Assembly (NCBI GenBank): GCA_004020315.1
Contig: SAQG01000004.1
Coordinates: 154,722-218,721 of the forward strand
DNA from: Mesorhizobium sp.
GTDB lineage: Bacteria > Pseudomonadota > Alphaproteobacteria > Rhizobiales > Rhizobiaceae
Direction of reading: 5' to 3'
Length of the DNA stretch: 64,000 nt
Shown: piece after piece, positions 33,826 to 43,314 of the stretch
Position numbering within the stretch: the stretch's first letter is position 1
Layout of the letters: every line of letters starts with the position of its first letter
The notes under the pieces: model-generated
What the model was told of the DNA's origin: nothing
The model's input: only the letters and a program-made list of their open reading frames with translations
Database searches by the model: none
Program-made: the position numbers and the translations under genes

Positions 33826-36435
33826 TTATTTCAGCTCCAGCAGCCGCTCCAGATAGCTGCGCTCGATGTCGGGGCTGAGCGCATTACCGAGCCGCTTGCG
33901 GATCGCTTCGAGGATCTGGCGGGCGCGCTGCACATCGATCTCGTCCGGCACTTTCACCGAATCGCCGAAATCGGGACCCTCGGTGGCGCGCGGCCGGCCG
34001 AGCGGATCGCGGTCGGCGTTCTGCTGGCGGCCGCCCCGCTCGCCGTCGCCCTCGTCGCCCTGCATGGCCTGCAATTGCTTCATCATGTCCTTGGCGCCCC
34101 TGCGCAGCGCTTCCAGCGCGCGGCCCTGGTGACCGACGGCCTGGTCGCCCTCGCTGTCGCCCAGCGCCTGTTCGGCATTGCCCATGGATTTGCCGGCCTC
34201 GCCAAATCCTTCATTGGGCTCGAGCCCCATGCCTTCGAGGCCCTTTCTCAGCTGGTCGAGCTCGCTTTGCAGCTTGCCCTGGCCTTCCTGCAACCGCTTC
34301 AGCGCGTCGGCAAATTCCTCTGGCGTCATCGGCTTCGGCCGGCCGAGCGGATCGCGGTCTTCACCTGGGCCGGGCTGCTCGCCCTGTTCGCCCAGTTCAC
34401 CGTTCTCGCCGAACTGCTCGTCGCGGTTCTGCCCGCGCTGCATCTGGTCCAGGCGGAAGGTTTCGTTCATCATCTCCTGCTGGCGCCGCATGATCTCGCC
34501 GAGCTTGTCCATCTGCTGGCGCATTTCGCTGTTCTGCTGGCCGCCCTGCTGCTGACGTCCGGCCTGCAGATTGTTCATCATGTCCTGTAGTTGCGAAAGC
34601 AATTGCTGCGCGCTGTCGCGATCGCCGGACTTCGCCAGGTTTTCGATCTGGTCCATCATACGTTCGATGTCGCTCTGGCGCAGTTCCTGGCCGTTCTGCT
34701 GCATCTGGGGCGCGTTCGGATTCTGCTGCGCACGTTGGGCGAATTCCTGCAGGAACTGGTTCATCGCCTCGCGCAGTTCCTTCATCGCCTTGTCGATTTC
34801 CTCATCGCTGGCGCCGTTCTTGATCGCGTCCTGCAGCGCCTGCTGCGCCTGGCGCAGTCGCCTCTCGGCTTCGGAAAGATTGCCTTGCTCGATGCCGAGC
34901 GCGATCTCCCAGAGATAGGCGACCTCGTCGCGCAACTTGTCGTCGTTGTCGGCCATCTTCAATCGGGTGCGGGCGCTCATGATGGCGAGGTAGTGCGCCA
35001 TGTTGTCGAATGTGTCTTCGGGCCTGAGCGTGATCGCGTCCATCAGGTCGAGCACGCGGCTCTTGGCATTGGCGTCGAGCGCCAGCACGCGGCGCTGCTC
35101 GATCACGGCCCTCGCCAGCGGATTGGAGAACGGCCGCTCCGGCATCACCAGCGTCTTGGTTTCGCTGGTTGCCGTATGTCCGGCATCGTCGGTGGCGACA
35201 AGCGTGAGCTTGATGTTGCCGCCGGCCCAGACATGTTCGGTCAGGTCCTTCGTGGTCTTGGCGGCATTGCCCTTGGCGCCGCGGCGCGGCAGCGTCAGCG
35301 GCATTTCGGGCGGGCCATAGAGCGGATGCGCATTCGGCGCCGGTGGGTCGGTCAATACGAAATCCGCCTTGGCGGAGGCTGCGCCATAGTCGTCGTCGAT
35401 CTGGTAGTTGAGTTCGAAGGAGCCGTTGACGGCGCGTTTCGGCTCGCCGACGAAGCGGATCTGCGGCGGCTTGTCAGGGATCACCGTGAAGGCCCAGTTG
35501 CCGAGTTCGTCGCCGCCCGATTTCAGCGTCAGCGTGCCGTTGGCCGTCAGCTTTCCGGTGAACTGGCGCACCGTGGAGGGCGTTGCCGCTGCCGGCGTTG
35601 CCGCCGCCGGCTTGGCCGCGTCAGCCTGCTGCCCGGCCGGCTCGATGGTGCGGGCGTTGCCGTCGGCGTCGGCGTAGCTCAGCGTTTCCTCGCCCGAACC
35701 CCCGGTGACGCGCAGCGACACATCGCTGCCTTCCGGAACGGTGAAGGTGGACGCAGCCTGATTGCCATTATTGGCGAGGGCTGGAGAAGTGAGGAAGACC
35801 GGTGGCCGACCGGTGTAGGCCGGTGGCGTCACCCAGGCATCGATGCGCGGCGGCACCGCGTCGCGCGCCGCGTGGGCACTGAACCCGTCTGCTATGCGGC
35901 CGCCCGACGGTCCGAAGGAGAAGGCAAAAGCGGTGACCAACAAAAGCGCCGCCACGGCGCGCAGCCCCCAAGGATCGCGCTCCGGCACCCGGGTGCGCGG
36001 CAGGTCGCCACCGAGGTTGCCGAGTTTTTCGGCCATGCGTTTCTGGTGCTCGCGCCACAGCGCTTGCGAAAAAATGCTTTCCCTGCCGCTCGGCCGGTCC
36101 GTCTGCACCAGTACCGGGCTGTGCAGCAACTGGTTGGCCGCCTCGATGCGCCGGTCGATCTCGGCGCTGGTCGGCAGCAGGAAGAAACGCAGGGGATACA
36201 GCGCGGCAAGGGCGGCGATGCCGAACACTGCCATGAGGCCGATGCGCGCCGTGTCGGGCAGCAGAAGGAACAGGCCGAGCCACGAGACGCTGAGGAACAG
36301 GCTGGCGACGATGACCAGCGGAAGCAGCAACGGCCAGCCACGCTCGACCGTCATCGAGACCCGCGTCGCCAGCCGGCTGAGGGCAAGGCGCCCGGCCAGG
36401 CTGCGATCGCTGGTGAAGGTGGGTCGTTGCGTCAT
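33826..36435 (-). CDS. TIGR02302-family (DUF4175) large membrane protein
   Basis: An 869-residue protein with two N-terminal transmembrane helices (within residues 30-80), a further hydrophobic segment near 160, a periplasmic-looking middle and a long Gln/Glu/Asp/Gly-rich coiled C-terminal region (about 540-800; repeated RQQQGGQQN and DRDPLGRP segments). It belongs to the TIGR02302/DUF4175 family found in Rhizobiales, near lysA. Function unknown; the layout suggests a membrane-anchored scaffold or sensor of envelope state. I start at ATG 36435 rather than 13 codons upstream. The Gln-rich tract gives spurious frames on the other strand. Confidence 0.92.
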   Translation of the reverse strand: MTQRPTFTSDRSLAGRLALSRLATRVSMTVERGWPLLLPLVIVASLFLSVSWLGLFLLLPDTARIGLMAVFGIAALAALYPLRFFLLPTSAEIDRRIEAANQLLHSPVLVQTDRPSGRESIFSQALWREHQKRMAEKLGNLGGDLPRTRVPERDPWGLRAVAALLLVTAFAFSFGPSGGRIADGFSAHAARDAVPPRIDAWVTPPAYTGRPPVFLTSPALANNGNQAASTFTVPEGSDVSLRVTGGSGEETLSYADADGNARTIEPAGQQADAAKPAAATPAAATPSTVRQFTGKLTANGTLTLKSGGDELGNWAFTVIPDKPPQIRFVGEPKRAVNGSFELNYQIDDDYGAASAKADFVLTDPPAPNAHPLYGPPEMPLTLPRRGAKGNAAKTTKDLTEHVWAGGNIKLTLVATDDAGHTATSETKTLVMPERPFSNPLARAVIEQRRVLALDANAKSRVLDLMDAITLRPEDTFDNMAHYLAIMSARTRLKMADNDDKLRDEVAYLWEIALGIEQGNLSEAERRLRQAQQALQDAIKNGASDEEIDKAMKELREAMNQFLQEFAQRAQQNPNAPQMQQNGQELRQSDIERMMDQIENLAKSGDRDSAQQLLSQLQDMMNNLQAGRQQQGGQQNSEMRQQMDKLGEIMRRQQEMMNETFRLDQMQRGQNRDEQFGENGELGEQGEQPGPGEDRDPLGRPKPMTPEEFADALKRLQEGQGKLQSELDQLRKGLEGMGLEPNEGFGEAGKSMGNAEQALGDSEGDQAVGHQGRALEALRRGAKDMMKQLQAMQGDEGDGERGGRQQNADRDPLGRPRATEGPDFGDSVKVPDEIDVQRARQILEAIRKRLGNALSPDIERSYLERLLELK

Positions 36436-36609
36436 CAGCCCTTCCTGATTCAGGCGGGATAACCCGAACCTCACAAATCTATCGCACCGGCCCGAAAATC
36501 GGATGCGAAGGACTCAAAGTCTTAGATGCACGTCACTCGAAGCATATCAACAAACACGGCGAAGGCGAGGCGGTTCCCGAAAACGTGAACAATACCGCCC
36601 CCGTTATCG

Positions 36610-37551
36610 TCAGAATTTAGCCGGATTGGCGTTTGCACCGCAGACCAGCACGGCGACACGCTCGCCCGCAGCCGGCGCGTAGCGGCCGGACAGTATCGCC
36701 GCGAAGGCCGCAGCGCCGCCTGGCTCGGAGATGATTCGCACCCGGTCCCAAAGCGCCGCCTGCGCGGCGATGATCTCGTCGTCGCTGACCAGTATGGAAC
36801 GCTCGACGAAGGCCTCGGCGATTGGAAACATCATTTCGCCGACGCGCTTCGGCGCCAGCGAATCGGCAGCGATGCCCTCGGTCGGCGCATCGACGGGCCG
36901 GCCGGCCTCGAAGGCGCGATGAAGCGTCGGTGCGCCCTCGGGCTCGACGGCGATGATCCTGATGCGGCCGGCAAACCAGGCGGCGATGCCGCCGATCAGG
37001 CCGCCGCCACCAACAGCGACCAGCAGCGTGTCGAGCTCAGGCAGGTCGGCCTCGATCTCGAGGCCAAGCGTGCCTTGCCCGACAAGCGTTTCCTCTTGGT
37101 TGAAGGCGTGGATCTGCAGCGCGCCGGACCTTTCCGCGAAGTCTTCGCTGGCCGCCAAGGCCTCGGCATAACGCGCGCCGCCGACGACCAGCTCGGCACC
37201 ATAGCTGCGGATGCGTTCCAGCTTGGCCGGCGGGCTCACTTCGGGAACGAAGATGGTTGCCTTGTGGCCGAGCCGCATGGCGGCATAGGCGACCGCGGCA
37301 CCGTGATTGCCGCCCGATGCCGCGACGACGCCAGCCTTGGGAACCGGCCGCTCGAGAAGATTGGTGAAGGCGCCGCGCGCCTTGAACGAGCCGGAATGCT
37401 GCAGACATTCGAGCTTCAGGTCGATGCCAAGAGGCGGACGGCCGAAATCGGCCATGTCGACGCGCAGCACCGGCGTGCGGCGCACGAATGGCCGGATGCG
37501 CGGTTCCATTGCGGCGATGCGTTCGCGTGTGATCATATTGCCGTTCAGCAT
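36610..37551 (-). CDS. PLP-dependent threonine/serine dehydratase-like enzyme
   Basis: A 313-residue fold-type II PLP enzyme. The Schiff-base lysine is Lys58 in SGSFKARGAFTN and the phosphate/carboxylate loop ASGGNHGAAVAYA begins at residue 78. A C-terminal GGGGLIGG binds PLP phosphate. There is no regulatory ACT domain, so it resembles catabolic threonine/serine dehydratases. A GGGAG ribosome binding site precedes the ATG. It is divergent from an ArsR-type regulator, with only 50 bases and a palindrome between them. Confidence 0.92.
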   Translation of the reverse strand: MLNGNMITRERIAAMEPRIRPFVRRTPVLRVDMADFGRPPLGIDLKLECLQHSGSFKARGAFTNLLERPVPKAGVVAASGGNHGAAVAYAAMRLGHKATIFVPEVSPPAKLERIRSYGAELVVGGARYAEALAASEDFAERSGALQIHAFNQEETLVGQGTLGLEIEADLPELDTLLVAVGGGGLIGGIAAWFAGRIRIIAVEPEGAPTLHRAFEAGRPVDAPTEGIAADSLAPKRVGEMMFPIAEAFVERSILVSDDEIIAAQAALWDRVRIISEPGGAAAFAAILSGRYAPAAGERVAVLVCGANANPAKF

Positions 37552-37567
37552 GGTCTGCTCCCAAGGG

Positions 37568-37604
37568 TTGACATCATTTAGTAACTTAGCAAAATGGCTA
37601 AATG
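37568..37604 (+). promoter_or_regulatory. Candidate promoter and operator for the ArsR-type gene
   Basis: TTGACA (37568-37573) is followed 17 bases later by AAAATG in the -10 position, placing a start of transcription near the gene's ATG at 37602. Overlapping it are CATTTAG/CTAAATG (37575-37604) and TTAGC/GCTAA (37586-37601) inverted repeats, a good operator layout. No ribosome binding site precedes the ATG, so the message may be leaderless. Confidence 0.5.
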
Positions 37605-37904
37605 CAAGAGGTTGATGTCTTCAAGGCGATCGCCAACGAGCGCAGGCTGCAAATCCTCGATTGGCTGAAGGACCCGCGCGCGCATTTTCCACGCCAAGCG
37701 GATGGCGATCTGGTCGAGGACGGCGTCTGCGCGCTGCTGATCGCAGAAAAGCTGGGAATCACCCAGGCGACACTCAGCGAGCATATGCGGGTGCTGACCC
37801 AAGCCGGTCTTCTGCGCAGCAAGCGTATCAAGCAATGGACGTTCTATCGCCGCGACGAGGACAGGATCGCGCAGACCAGGGCGCTGATTCAGCACCGGCT
37901 GTAG
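37602..37904 (+). CDS. ArsR-family winged-helix regulator
   Basis: A 100-residue winged helix-turn-helix protein. The recognition region is IAEKLGITQATLSEHMRVLTQAGLLRSKRIKQWTFYRRD, typical of ArsR/SmtB-like repressors without obvious metal-binding Cys pairs. It probably represses the divergent dehydratase gene and its own. The ATG lies within a palindrome and lacks a ribosome binding site. Its position between the TIGR02302 gene and lysA, with the dehydratase, looks like a two-gene insertion into a conserved block. Confidence 0.88.
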   Translation: MQEVDVFKAIANERRLQILDWLKDPRAHFPRQADGDLVEDGVCALLIAEKLGITQATLSEHMRVLTQAGLLRSKRIKQWTFYRRDEDRIAQTRALIQHRL

Positions 37905-37921
37905 CGCTCTATTGTTGTTTA

Positions 37922-37989
37922 ACCATGATCTTTTCCGACAACCGGTTCCCACTTTTCGCTGACGCGGACCTTCGGTTCGGGATCATGGT
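37922..37989. repeat. Palindromic repeat at the lysA stop codon
   Basis: Outer arms ACCATGATC and GATCATGGT enclose CCGACAACCGG and a GCTGACGCGGACC segment. The element is a close copy of 4129-4198. The lysA stop codon TAG (37990-37992 on the minus strand) abuts it directly. Confidence 0.85.
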
Positions 37990-39258
37990 CTATTCCAGCC
38001 AGTCAGGCAGCGAATCCAGCCCGATCAGTTCCTCATACGTCTGGCGCCGGCGCACGACATGGAAACGGCCGCCGTCGACGAGCACTTCGGGCACCAGCGG
38101 CCTGGTGTTGTAGGTGCCGGCCTGCACCGCGCCATAGGCGCCGGCGGTGGCGACAGCGATCACGTCGCCGGCTTTGAGCCGCGGCAGGTCGCGGTCGAGG
38201 CCGAGATAATCGCCGGTCTCGCAGACCGGGCCGACCACGTCGACCGTCATGCGCGGTGCTGCCGCCGGCTGCTGCACCACCGGCTTGATGTCATGAAAAG
38301 CGTCGTAAAGCGTCGGCCGGATCAGATCGTTCATCGCGGCGTCGACGACCAGGAAATTCTTGGCGTCGCCTTCCTTCACGAAGATCACTTGCGAGACGAG
38401 GATGCCGGCATTGCCAACGATCAGCCGGCCCGGCTCGAACATCACCTTTAGCCCGAGCTTGGTGACGTGCTTCTTGACGATCTGGGCATAAGCATCCGGC
38501 AAGGGGGGCGGGCTGTTGTCGACGCGGTAGGGAATGCCGAGGCCGCCGCCGAGATCGATATGCTCGATGGCGTGCCCGTCGGCGCGCAGCACGCCGACCA
38601 GTTCCACCAGCAGCGCGAAGGCGTCGTCGAACGGCTGCAATTCGGTGATCTGGCTGCCGATATGGGTGTCGATGCCGGTGACCTTGATGCCAGGCAGTTC
38701 AGCTGCGCGGGCATAGACCTGGCGCGCCTTCTGCCAGGGAATGCCGAACTTGTTCTCGGCCTTGCCGGTGGAGATCTTCTTGTGGGTCTTGGCGTCCACA
38801 TCGGGATTGATGCGCAGCGAGATCGATGCCACCTTGCCCAGTGCCGTGGCGCGGGCCGACAGCAATTCCAGTTCAGGTTCGGATTCGACGTTGAAGCACA
38901 GAATGCCGGCCGAGAGCGCAAAATCCATTTCGCGCGCGGTCTTGCCGACGCCCGAAAACAGGATCTTGTTGGCCGGAATGCCGGCGGCCAGCGCGCGGCG
39001 CAATTCGCCTTCCGAGACCACGTCGGCGCCGGCGCCGAGTTTGGCCAGGATCTTTAGCACCGCCTGGTTGGAATTCGCCTTCATGGCATAGCAGACCAGC
39101 GTGTCGAGCCCGGCAAAGGCCTGCGCAAACACGCGGAAATGCCTGGTCAGCGTCGCCGTCGAATAGCAATAGAATGGCGTGCCGACGCTTGCAGCGATAT
39201 CTGATATCGCCACGTCCTCGGCATGCAGCACGCCGTCGCGGTAGTCGAAATGGTTCAC
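37990..39258 (-). CDS. lysA: Diaminopimelate decarboxylase
   Basis: A 422-residue fold-type III PLP decarboxylase. The PLP lysine is Lys60 in CYAMKANSNQAVL; GGGLGIPY binds phosphate and CETGDYLG carries the active-site Cys of the partner subunit. It makes lysine from meso-diaminopimelate. Upstream on the same strand are lptM and argH, and the trio is conserved in Rhizobiales. The stop codon is at the edge of a palindromic repeat. Confidence 0.96.
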   Translation of the reverse strand: MNHFDYRDGVLHAEDVAISDIAASVGTPFYCYSTATLTRHFRVFAQAFAGLDTLVCYAMKANSNQAVLKILAKLGAGADVVSEGELRRALAAGIPANKILFSGVGKTAREMDFALSAGILCFNVESEPELELLSARATALGKVASISLRINPDVDAKTHKKISTGKAENKFGIPWQKARQVYARAAELPGIKVTGIDTHIGSQITELQPFDDAFALLVELVGVLRADGHAIEHIDLGGGLGIPYRVDNSPPPLPDAYAQIVKKHVTKLGLKVMFEPGRLIVGNAGILVSQVIFVKEGDAKNFLVVDAAMNDLIRPTLYDAFHDIKPVVQQPAAAPRMTVDVVGPVCETGDYLGLDRDLPRLKAGDVIAVATAGAYGAVQAGTYNTRPLVPEVLVDGGRFHVVRRRQTYEELIGLDSLPDWLE

Positions 39259-39309
39259 AACAGTGGTTCCGGAAGTTGGAGCCGATGAGGTCGGCCGATC
39301 TCATCGGCT

Positions 39310-39516
39310 CTAGATCAGCGGGTCGAGAATGAACTTCTTGTCCTTGACCGGTTTTTCCGGCTCCGGCGGCACGGGCTGCTCGGCCTTTTGTGCGTCCTTG
39401 CGCGCCTGCACGGCCGCCTCGTAGGGCGTGTCGAGGCCGGCTTTCCTGCCGCAGGCCGTTACGGTTGCCAGCGCCGCCAGCAGCGTCAGCGTCGCCAAAA
39501 TCCTGCTTGCGGTCAT
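39310..39516 (-). CDS. lptM: Small lipoprotein, LptM-like
   Basis: A 68-residue lipoprotein: positively charged start, hydrophobic stretch (LATLTLLAALATVTA) and a lipobox ending at Cys22 (VTACGRKAGLD). The CGRKAGL just after the cysteine is the hallmark of LptM/YifL, a partner in assembly of the LPS translocon LptD-LptE. The C terminus is Lys/Pro/Glu-rich. It lies between argH and lysA in the same direction. The small size makes it easy to miss; the start MTASRIL has no competing ATG nearby. Confidence 0.9.
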   Translation of the reverse strand: MTASRILATLTLLAALATVTACGRKAGLDTPYEAAVQARKDAQKAEQPVPPEPEKPVKDKKFILDPLI

Positions 39517-39584
39517 CGATCCATCCGTCCGAAACTTTTTGCCCGCCGCTTTTAGCCGAGTTTTGCTGGTATTGCACCCCGGCA

Positions 39585-40985
39585 TCACGCCTTGGCGATG
39601 TGCTTTCTCCAGTACCGGATCTGCTTCCTCACTTCCGACGGCGCGGTGCCGCCGAAGCTCGTGCGGCTCTTTACCGAGTTCTGCACGGCAAGCACGGAAA
39701 ACACGTCCGTCGTAATGCCGGGGTGAATGGACTGCAAGTCCTGCAACGGCAACCTGTCGAGCCCGATCTTCCTCTCTTCGGCCAACGCCACCGCGCGGCC
39801 GGTGACGTGATGTGCGTCGCGGAACGGCAGGCCAAGCGTGCGCACCAGCCAGTCGGCGAGATCGGTCGCTGTCGAATAACCGGCGCCCGCCGCCTTCTTC
39901 ATGGCGGCGGCGTTCACCGTCATATCGCGCACCATGCCGGTCATCGCCGCCAGCATCAGGTCGAGCGTCTCGGCGGCGTCGAACACGGACTCCTTGTCCT
40001 CCTGCATGTCCTTGCCGTAGGTTAGCGGCATGCCCTTCATCACCGTCAGCAGGCCGACCAGATGGCCGGTGACGCGACCGGTCTTGCCGCGCACCAGTTC
40101 GGCGGCGTCGGGATTCTTTTTCTGCGGCATGATCGAGGAGCCGGTGGAGAATGAGTCCGACAGCCTGACGAAGCCGAATTGCGGTGTCGACCAGATGATG
40201 ATCTCTTCGGCCAACCGAGACAGATGCGTGGCGCAGATCGCCGCCAGCCCCAAGAATTCCAGTGCGAAATCGCGGTCCGAAACGCTGTCCAGGGAATTGC
40301 GCATCGGCTCGCGGAAGCCGAGCGCCTTGGCCGTTTGGTGCCGGTCGATCGGAAAGCTGGTGCCGGCAAGAGCGGCCGCACCGAGCGGGCTTTCGTCCAT
40401 CCGCTCGATGGCGTCGCGAACACGCGACAGGTCGCGCGAAAACATCTCGACATAGGCCATGCAGTGATGGCCGAAGGTCACCGGCTGCGCCGCCTGCATG
40501 TGGGTGAAGCCCGGCATCACCGTCGCCGCATGCTCCTCGGCCCGTTCGAGGAACGCCGTGATCAGGCCCTTCAGCGCCTCGGCGACGCGAAAGCATTCGT
40601 CCTTGACCCATAGCCTGAGATCGACCGCCACCTGGTCGTTGCGCGAGCGGGCGGTATGCAGGCGGCCGGCGGCCGTGCCGATCAGCTCGGCAAGGCGGGC
40701 CTCGACATTCATGTGGATGTCTTCCAGCCTGGTCGAGAACGCGAACGTGCCGGCTTCGATCTCTGCCAGGATCGTGTTCAGCCCGTGAGCGATTTTTTCT
40801 TGATCGGCCGCCGAAATAATGCCCGTTTGCGCCAGCATCTCGCTATGGGCGATCGAGCCTCTGATATCCTGCGCGTAGAGTTTGCGGTCGAACGAGATCG
40901 ACGCGTTGATCGCTTCCATGATCGCGGCCGGACCCGAGGCAAAACGTCCACCCCACATCTGGTTGCTGGCCTTCTTGTCGCTCAT
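39585..40985 (-). CDS. argH: Argininosuccinate lyase
   Basis: A 466-residue member of the fumarase/aspartase superfamily. The signature [12 protein letters not shown] is present, with the N-terminal WGGRFASGP and [11 protein letters not shown] segments typical of ArgH. It splits argininosuccinate to arginine and fumarate. It heads the argH-lptM-lysA run on the minus strand and is divergent from tlpA, with 35 bases between the start codons, so promoters probably overlap. Confidence 0.97.
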   Translation of the reverse strand: MSDKKASNQMWGGRFASGPAAIMEAINASISFDRKLYAQDIRGSIAHSEMLAQTGIISAADQEKIAHGLNTILAEIEAGTFAFSTRLEDIHMNVEARLAELIGTAAGRLHTARSRNDQVAVDLRLWVKDECFRVAEALKGLITAFLERAEEHAATVMPGFTHMQAAQPVTFGHHCMAYVEMFSRDLSRVRDAIERMDESPLGAAALAGTSFPIDRHQTAKALGFREPMRNSLDSVSDRDFALEFLGLAAICATHLSRLAEEIIIWSTPQFGFVRLSDSFSTGSSIMPQKKNPDAAELVRGKTGRVTGHLVGLLTVMKGMPLTYGKDMQEDKESVFDAAETLDLMLAAMTGMVRDMTVNAAAMKKAAGAGYSTATDLADWLVRTLGLPFRDAHHVTGRAVALAEERKIGLDRLPLQDLQSIHPGITTDVFSVLAVQNSVKSRTSFGGTAPSEVRKQIRYWRKHIAKA

Positions 40986-41020
40986 CGCTATAACCCGTGC
41001 TCCGGAGCAGTTTTTTAAAA

Positions 41021-41707
41021 ATGGCAGACGGCAATCGATTTTTCCCGGCCCCGCGCCTCATCCTCGCCGCCTTGGTGGCGGGCGTGCTGGCAGGCGCGGT
41101 CGCGGTATATGTCAGCGAGAGCGGTTCTGGCAACAACGCGCCCGCTCAGGTCGCCGTTGGCGACAGCAAGGACGATGTCGCCTGCGCCGCCAAGGCCGAC
41201 CGCGCCAAAACGGTCGCGGCGGCGGCCACCGGCCAGGTCGCAGCACTTTTGCCGGCCGATCCGCCGCAATCACTGAAAAGCCTTGCCTTCAACGACCCTG
41301 GCGGCAAGCCGATGACGCTCGCCGGCCATGCCGGCAAGACGGTGCTGCTCAATCTGTGGGCGACATGGTGCGCGCCCTGCCGTGCCGAAATGCCGGCGCT
41401 CGACGCGCTGCAGAAAGAAATGGGCAGCGACGCCTTCGAGGTCGTCGCGGTCAATGTCGATGTCGGCGACGACACTAAGCCGAAGAAGTTCCTCGAGGAA
41501 ACCGGCGTCGAAGCGCTCGGCTATTATCGCGATTCGACGATGGCGCTGTTCAACGATCTTAAGACGCGCGGCCTGGCGCTCGGCCTGCCGGTCACCATGC
41601 TGATCGACGGTGAAGGCTGCCTGATTGCGCACATGAACGGCCCGGCCGAATGGTCGAGCCCCGATGCCAAGCGGCTGGTCGAAACGGCGCTTGGCAAGTC
41701 GGACTAG
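41021..41707 (+). CDS. tlpA: Membrane-anchored thiol:disulfide protein TlpA
   Basis: A 228-residue periplasmic thioredoxin with one N-terminal membrane anchor (about residues 12-31). The active site is WATWCAPC with Cys117 and Cys120. TlpA reduces copper-chaperone and oxidase-assembly proteins for cytochrome aa3 maturation in rhizobia. ATG 41021 (MADGNRFF) precedes the anchor; a GTG 8 codons upstream is possible. It is divergent from argH, an arrangement conserved in related genomes. Confidence 0.92.
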   Translation: MADGNRFFPAPRLILAALVAGVLAGAVAVYVSESGSGNNAPAQVAVGDSKDDVACAAKADRAKTVAAAATGQVAALLPADPPQSLKSLAFNDPGGKPMTLAGHAGKTVLLNLWATWCAPCRAEMPALDALQKEMGSDAFEVVAVNVDVGDDTKPKKFLEETGVEALGYYRDSTMALFNDLKTRGLALGLPVTMLIDGEGCLIAHMNGPAEWSSPDAKRLVETALGKSD

Positions 41708-41850
41708 GCGCCGGCGGTTGCTGCCGGTCCCCGCCTTTGTTTGAGTGGTAAGCCGGCTTTTCAATTGCTTTCCATCGGCGCTCATTTCGAAGCGTGCACC
41801 ACTTTACGTGGAGATCGAGTTCATCGATCTGCAACAAAACCGTTGTCCAA

Positions 41851-41868
41851 CTGTCACGAGCGGCACAT
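41851..41868 (+). promoter_or_regulatory. Weak Pho-box-like sequence upstream of ugpB
   Basis: CTGTCAC-GAGC-GGCACAT has the 7-4-7 layout of a PhoB site, but only the first half is close to consensus CTGTCAT. It lies 52 bases before ugpB. It is listed because ugp operons are commonly under phosphate control in rhizobia, not because the match is strong. Confidence 0.22.
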
Positions 41869-41919
41869 ATTGCCTTTGCGAGAGTGCCACTTTCGCCAAC
41901 GATAAACGGGAGATGAAAC

Positions 41920-43230
41920 ATGAAGTTCTTCGGCTTCGCGGCCGGTGTTGCCGCTACCTTGACCCTGCTTTCCACCACTTCCGCCTTCGCCGTCACGCAG
42001 ATCAGCTGGTGGCACGCCATGACCGGCGCCAATGCCGAGGTCGTCGACAAGATCTCCAAGGATTTCAACGCCAGCCAGAGCGACTATGAGCTCGTTCCGG
42101 TGTTCAAGGGCACCTATCCGGAGACGCTGAATGCCGGTATCGCTGCCTTCCGCGCCGGACAGGCACCCGATATCCTCCAGGTGTTCGACGTCGGCACCGG
42201 TGTGATGATGGCGGCCGAGGGCGCGATCAAGCCGGTGGCCGAGGTGATGACCGGCGCCGGGATGACCTTCGACAAGAGTCAGTATTTGCCCGGCATCGTC
42301 GGCTATTATTCGAAGCCGGACGGCACCATGCTGTCCTTCCCCTACAACTCGTCCTCGCCGATCCTCTACTACAACAAGGACATCTTCCAGAAAGCGGGGC
42401 TCGACGTGAACAGCCCGCCCAAGACCTGGAATGAGGTGTGGGAAGCTGCCAAGAAGATCAAGGCGAGCGGCGCCGCCTCATGCGGCTACACCTCGACCTG
42501 GTTGACCTGGATCCATCTGGAGAATTTTGCGGCGTGGAATGATGTGCCCTGGGCCACCCAGCAAAACGGCCTCGCCGGCGGCGATGTCGAACTCAAGATC
42601 AACGCGCCGATTTTCGTCAACCACTTCCAGGCGCTCGCGGATCTCGCCAAGGACGGCACCTTCAAATATGGCGGGCGCACTTCCGAAGCCAAGCAGATAT
42701 TCCTCGCCGGCGAATGCGGTATCTTCACCGAATCGTCGGGCGGCCTCGGCGACATCGTCAAGTCCGGCATGAATTATGGCATCGGCCAGCTTCCCTACGA
42801 TACCGACGCCAAGGGCGCACCACAGAACACCACGCCGGGCGGTGCCAGCCTGTGGGTGTTCGGCAACAAGTCGGACGAGCAATACAAGGGCGTCGCGGCC
42901 TTCTTCTCCTACCTGTCCAAGACCGATGTGCAGGAATATCTGCACCAGAAGTCGGGATACCTGCCAGTGACGCTCGCCGCGTACGAGGCGACCAAGAAAT
43001 CGGGCTTCTATGACAAGAACCCCGGCCGTGAGACACCCATCCTGCAAATGACGGGCAAGGCGCCGACCGACAACTCGAAGGGCGTGCGTCTGCCGAATCT
43101 GCCGCAGGTGCGCGATATCCAGAACGAGGAGTTGGAGAAGATGCTGGCCGGCCAGCAAACCGCTCAGCAGGCGCTTGACAATGCGGTCACGCGCGGCAAC
43201 GCCGCGATCGAGGAAGCGCTGGAGAACTGA
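41920..43230 (+). CDS. ugpB: sn-Glycerol-3-phosphate-binding periplasmic protein UgpB
   Basis: A 436-residue substrate-binding protein with a Sec signal peptide (MKFFGFAAGVAATLTLLSTT, cleavage after SAFA near 24). The mature start VTQISWWHAMTGANAEVVDK and the AGQAPDILQVFDVGTG and YNSSSPILYYNKD segments are typical of UgpB. It captures glycerol 3-phosphate and glycerophosphodiesters in the periplasm. It is the first gene of ugpBAEC; a 24-base perfect palindrome follows its stop and could uncouple its expression from the permeases. Confidence 0.95.
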   Translation: MKFFGFAAGVAATLTLLSTTSAFAVTQISWWHAMTGANAEVVDKISKDFNASQSDYELVPVFKGTYPETLNAGIAAFRAGQAPDILQVFDVGTGVMMAAEGAIKPVAEVMTGAGMTFDKSQYLPGIVGYYSKPDGTMLSFPYNSSSPILYYNKDIFQKAGLDVNSPPKTWNEVWEAAKKIKASGAASCGYTSTWLTWIHLENFAAWNDVPWATQQNGLAGGDVELKINAPIFVNHFQALADLAKDGTFKYGGRTSEAKQIFLAGECGIFTESSGGLGDIVKSGMNYGIGQLPYDTDAKGAPQNTTPGGASLWVFGNKSDEQYKGVAAFFSYLSKTDVQEYLHQKSGYLPVTLAAYEATKKSGFYDKNPGRETPILQMTGKAPTDNSKGVRLPNLPQVRDIQNEELEKMLAGQQTAQQALDNAVTRGNAAIEEALEN

Positions 43231-43263
43231 CGAGATTATCCCGGTTGGTGTCGGTTTGAATAT

Positions 43264-43287
43264 CGCCCACGCGAGCTCGCGTGGGCG
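43264..43287 (+). promoter_or_regulatory. Perfect 24-base stem-loop between ugpB and ugpA
   Basis: CGCCCACGCGAG followed directly by its exact complement CTCGCGTGGGCG, 34 bases after the ugpB stop and 28 before the ugpA start. It has no T run, so it is more likely an mRNA-stabilising or processing hairpin that protects ugpB than a complete terminator. Confidence 0.7.
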
Positions 43288-43314
43288 TCTCCTGAGATAG
43301 CGAGGGAAATCAGC

